Origin: an uncultured Eubacterium sp.
Lineage (GTDB): Bacteria; Bacillota; Clostridia; Peptostreptococcales; Anaerovoracaceae
Length of the DNA stretch: 64,000 bases
Assembly: GCA_946555345.1 (NCBI GenBank)
Contig: CAMNSS010000006.1
Coordinates: forward strand, 1-64,000
Reading direction: 5' to 3'
Numbering within the stretch: position 1 is the first letter of the stretch; the number at the start of each line of letters is the position of its first letter. Positions 61,767 to 64,000 of this stretch are shown here, in pieces. The position numbers were made by a program, and so were the translations under genes. A model generated the notes under the pieces. The model ran no database searches. It was not told the origin of the DNA and saw nothing but the letters and a program-made list of their open reading frames with translations.

Positions 61767-63425
61767 ATGCGTAAGACAGCAGAAGAGTATATTGTGAAGA
61801 ATTTGCTGATGCGGCGAGAACGGGCGATATTGGACCGGTTAAAGGAAGCTGGATATGAAGGATATTTCGTGGGTGGTTGTATCCGGGATATTTTGATTGC
61901 GGAAAAGCATGGATTGTGCGGGAATAAAGCGGAGGAAAAGGATCAGGTTTTGGCGGAGGAAGCAGAGGGGAATATTGCAGGGGCAGAAGATCAGCCTGCG
62001 ATGGAGGCGAGGCGGCCTGTGGCTCTGACGGGCGATATCGATGTTGCTACTAATGCGTTGCCGCAACAGGTGCAGGAGGTTTTTTCATCGTATCAGGTGG
62101 TTTTGACGGGGCTCAAGCATGGGACTGTGACGGTTGTGCTTTCGGCGGAGGGAGCATCCCAACAATCTGAGCCGCCGCAAGCAGAAGATTTAAACCCTTG
62201 TGCAAAAAATCAGGTGACCTGGACGGCGGATTTGCGGTCTGCGCCGTCACAATCCGCATCGTCGCAACCTGAGCTGCCGCAACCCGCAGGTTCATGCGCA
62301 CAATTCATTCCCGTGGAGGTTACCACATACCGCAGCGATGGCATTTACAGCGACGGCAGGCATCCTGATAGTGTGAAATTCCTTGCATCTATCGAAGAAG
62401 ATTTAGCGCGCCGTGATTTTACCATGAACGCCATGGCCTGTGATGCATCTGGTAATTTAGTGGATTGTTTTGGCGGGCGGGAAGATATCCGGGCGAAGAT
62501 AATCCGGGCGGTGGGAGAACCGGAAAAACGCTTTCAGGAAGATGCGCTGCGGATCATGCGCGCCTTGCGTTTTGCAGCAGTTTTAGGCTTTGCAATCGAA
62601 AGAAAAACGGAAAATGCGATTTTCCAAAACAAGCATTTATTGCAAGGCGTATCCGCAGAACGGATTTTTACAGAACTCAACAAATTGCTTGTGGGAAAAT
62701 ATGCGGGCGATGTGGTCAGGCGTTATGTGGATGTGCTGGGCGTGGTGATTCCTGAGCTTTTGCCGATGAAGGGATTTGAACAGCATAATTCGTACCATCG
62801 TTATGACGTGCTGGAGCATTGTGTCCGCGCGATGGAGCTGGTCAGGGTTACGCCGGAAAATGCCGGGTATATGAAGCTGGCTGCGCTTTTCCATGATGTG
62901 GGGAAGCCTGGGACGTATTCCATGGACGATAAAGGGATTGGGCATTTTTATGGGCATCCGAAACGAAGCGAGGAATTGGTGCGGGCTGTTTTGCTCCGTT
63001 TAAAGGCTGATAAACGTACGCTGGAAAGGGTGGCGGGTTTGGTGAAGCATCACGATCTTTTGTTTGAGCGGGATGCGCGGCTTTTGAAAAAATGGATGAA
63101 CCGCCTGACACCGGAGGTACTTTTGGAGATTCTCGAGATTAAGCTGGCTGATAATCTGGCGACTGGGAATATGAGTGCGGAACTGGAAGAAAAATTTGCT
63201 GATATCAGGCAGATGATCGAGGAAATTCTGGCGCAGGAGCAGTGTTTTTCGCAAAAAGACCTGGCGGTTTCCGGCAGTGATGTGCTTGCGGCGGGGATCA
63301 AACAAGGTCCTGCGGTTGGGGCTGCGCTTGGCGAGCTTTTGGATGCGGTGATCGAGGGTGCGTGTGAAAACGAGCGAGGTGCGCTGCTGGGGTATTTAAA
63401 GGAGCTTCAAGAGAAGAGGAGATGA
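61767..63425 (+). CDS. cca: CCA-adding tRNA nucleotidyltransferase with insertions
   Basis: A class II nucleotidyltransferase with HD domain, about 552 residues from ATG 61767 (GGAAAGAGAAAG upstream; ATG 61698 is possible). It has FVGGCIRDILI, LTGDIDVATNALPQQVQEVF, HGTVTVVL, VEVTTYRSDGIYSDGRHPD, RRDFTMNAMACD and LRIMRALRFAAVLGF, then the HD motif LFHDVGKPGTYS. It adds CCA to tRNA 3' ends. Two low-complexity insertions separate motifs normally adjacent: one before LTGDID (about 48-88) and a Ser/Gln/Pro-rich one after HGTVTVVL (about 130-178). Confidence 0.93.
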   Translation: MRKTAEEYIVKNLLMRRERAILDRLKEAGYEGYFVGGCIRDILIAEKHGLCGNKAEEKDQVLAEEAEGNIAGAEDQPAMEARRPVALTGDIDVATNALPQQVQEVFSSYQVVLTGLKHGTVTVVLSAEGASQQSEPPQAEDLNPCAKNQVTWTADLRSAPSQSASSQPELPQPAGSCAQFIPVEVTTYRSDGIYSDGRHPDSVKFLASIEEDLARRDFTMNAMACDASGNLVDCFGGREDIRAKIIRAVGEPEKRFQEDALRIMRALRFAAVLGFAIERKTENAIFQNKHLLQGVSAERIFTELNKLLVGKYAGDVVRRYVDVLGVVIPELLPMKGFEQHNSYHRYDVLEHCVRAMELVRVTPENAGYMKLAALFHDVGKPGTYSMDDKGIGHFYGHPKRSEELVRAVLLRLKADKRTLERVAGLVKHHDLLFERDARLLKKWMNRLTPEVLLEILEIKLADNLATGNMSAELEEKFADIRQMIEEILAQEQCFSQKDLAVSGSDVLAAGIKQGPAVGAALGELLDAVIEGACENERGALLGYLKELQEKRR

Positions 63426-64000
63426 GATTTTTGTCAGCCGCTTTTTATGTGGGGGCGGTTCGTCTTTTCGCTTGCGGGCGCAGTGAAGTAGAGTGATTCT
63501 GCTTGCTTCCTTCCTGCTGGAATGCTGTATCTTTTCTCCTACGGGCGCAGTGGGATGGAGCGTCTGGGATGCCGCCCTTAAGACTATTTAAAATTCGTCT
63601 TTTTGCTTGTGGGTGCAGTGGGATGAAGGCTTGGATTTTTAAATGAAAGGGAATTTGATTTTCGGGTCGATTTATGGTATCATATAAATTACGGTTTGAA
63701 ACGCTCCCGTACACAAAGGCTATTGTGTACGGGATTTTTTATCTTGCAGAAGAGATTGGTGCGGGCGGGGCGGTAGTCTGTTGTGGCGTTTTGTGGATAT
63801 TTTGGGAATGCCAGCCTGCCGCTGAAAAAAATTGGCGAGGCCAATCTTGTTCCATTGCAGAAGAGATTGGCGCGGGCGGGACGGCCTGTTGTGGCGGTCT
63901 GTGGATATTTGGAATCTGCCCCGGACGCCATATGAACCTTCGGGATCTGCCAAGGGTATTTTGTGGATCTTCGGAATTTGCCCTGAATATCTTGCGCTCA
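63426..64000. other. intergenic end of window with direct repeats
   Basis: No gene seen. CGGGCGCAGTG-like units recur at about 63467, 63543 and 63611. GCAGAAGAGATTGGYGCGGG begins two roughly 67-bp repeats at 63745 and 63857, each with TTGTGGCG and TGTGGATATTT. Confidence 0.5.
63706..63741 (+). terminator. intrinsic terminator downstream of cca
   Basis: CCCGTACACAA and TTGTGTACGGG form a perfect 11-bp stem with a 6-nt loop, followed by ATTTTTTA. Confidence 0.93.

Overview
The window reads as chromosomal DNA of an anaerobic, amino-acid-fermenting Firmicute of the class Clostridia, perhaps near the Anaerovoracaceae; that placement is inference from gene content only. Pointers are a Stickland glycine reductase system, complete selenocysteine machinery, a 2-hydroxyacyl-CoA-dehydratase-type activase, Gram-positive ribosome binding sites and a CIRCE element. 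Three genes use in-frame TGA as selenocysteine (grdA, selD and a GrdB-type gene), and each would look truncated or split under standard annotation.

Layout. 1-300: 5S rRNA, tRNA-Glu and a terminator. 0.4-7.5 kb: small regulators, a VOC protein, and an apparent catabolic regulon (YtcJ-type amidohydrolase, AraC regulator, DUF3237 protein, small membrane protein, APC permease) linked by a shared 16-bp upstream motif. 8-11.5 kb: a decayed serine recombinase, a SirTM-type sirtuin with a zinc macrodomain protein, and an HxlR regulator. 12.5-33.5 kb: a selenium/Stickland island: grdX, trxB, trxA, grdA, grdC, grdD, selC, selA, selB, LysR regulator, cysteine desulfurase-like enzyme, selD, YedF-like, DUF3343, dehydratase-type activase, second desulfurase-like enzyme, double-cubane reductase, second DUF3343, TusA and a PAS/sigma-54 activator. 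33.6-43.4 kb: a glycine-reductase-type component B pair behind a textbook sigma-54 promoter, a large AraC regulator, a hotdog protein resembling CoA-ester ammonia-lyases, two class III CoA-transferases and a GPH-type transporter. 43.6-48 kb: an opine-dehydrogenase-like and alanine-dehydrogenase operon facing an APC permease. 48.5-63.4 kb: clpB, a TetR/CPBP pair, AraC-GyrI regulator, Rrf2 regulator, O-acetylhomoserine sulfhydrylase with a Met/Cys-rich leader peptide and attenuator, membrane protein, J-domain protein, DUF5685 protein, M20 hydrolase and the CCA-adding enzyme.

How it works together. Component B would reduce a substrate (identity not readable) and pass a carboxymethyl group to the GrdA selenocysteine; GrdC/GrdD release acetyl phosphate; TrxB/TrxA re-reduce GrdA. 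SelA, SelB, SelC and SelD supply selenocysteine, and the desulfurase-like, YedF, DUF3343, TusA and double-cubane proteins are plausible sulfur/selenium handling partners. The most notable signals outside the genes are the Met/Cys-rich leader peptide attenuator, tandem 92-bp palindromic repeats, three tandem hairpins upstream of cca, a dispersed intergenic palindrome family, and low-complexity insertions in otherwise conserved enzymes.
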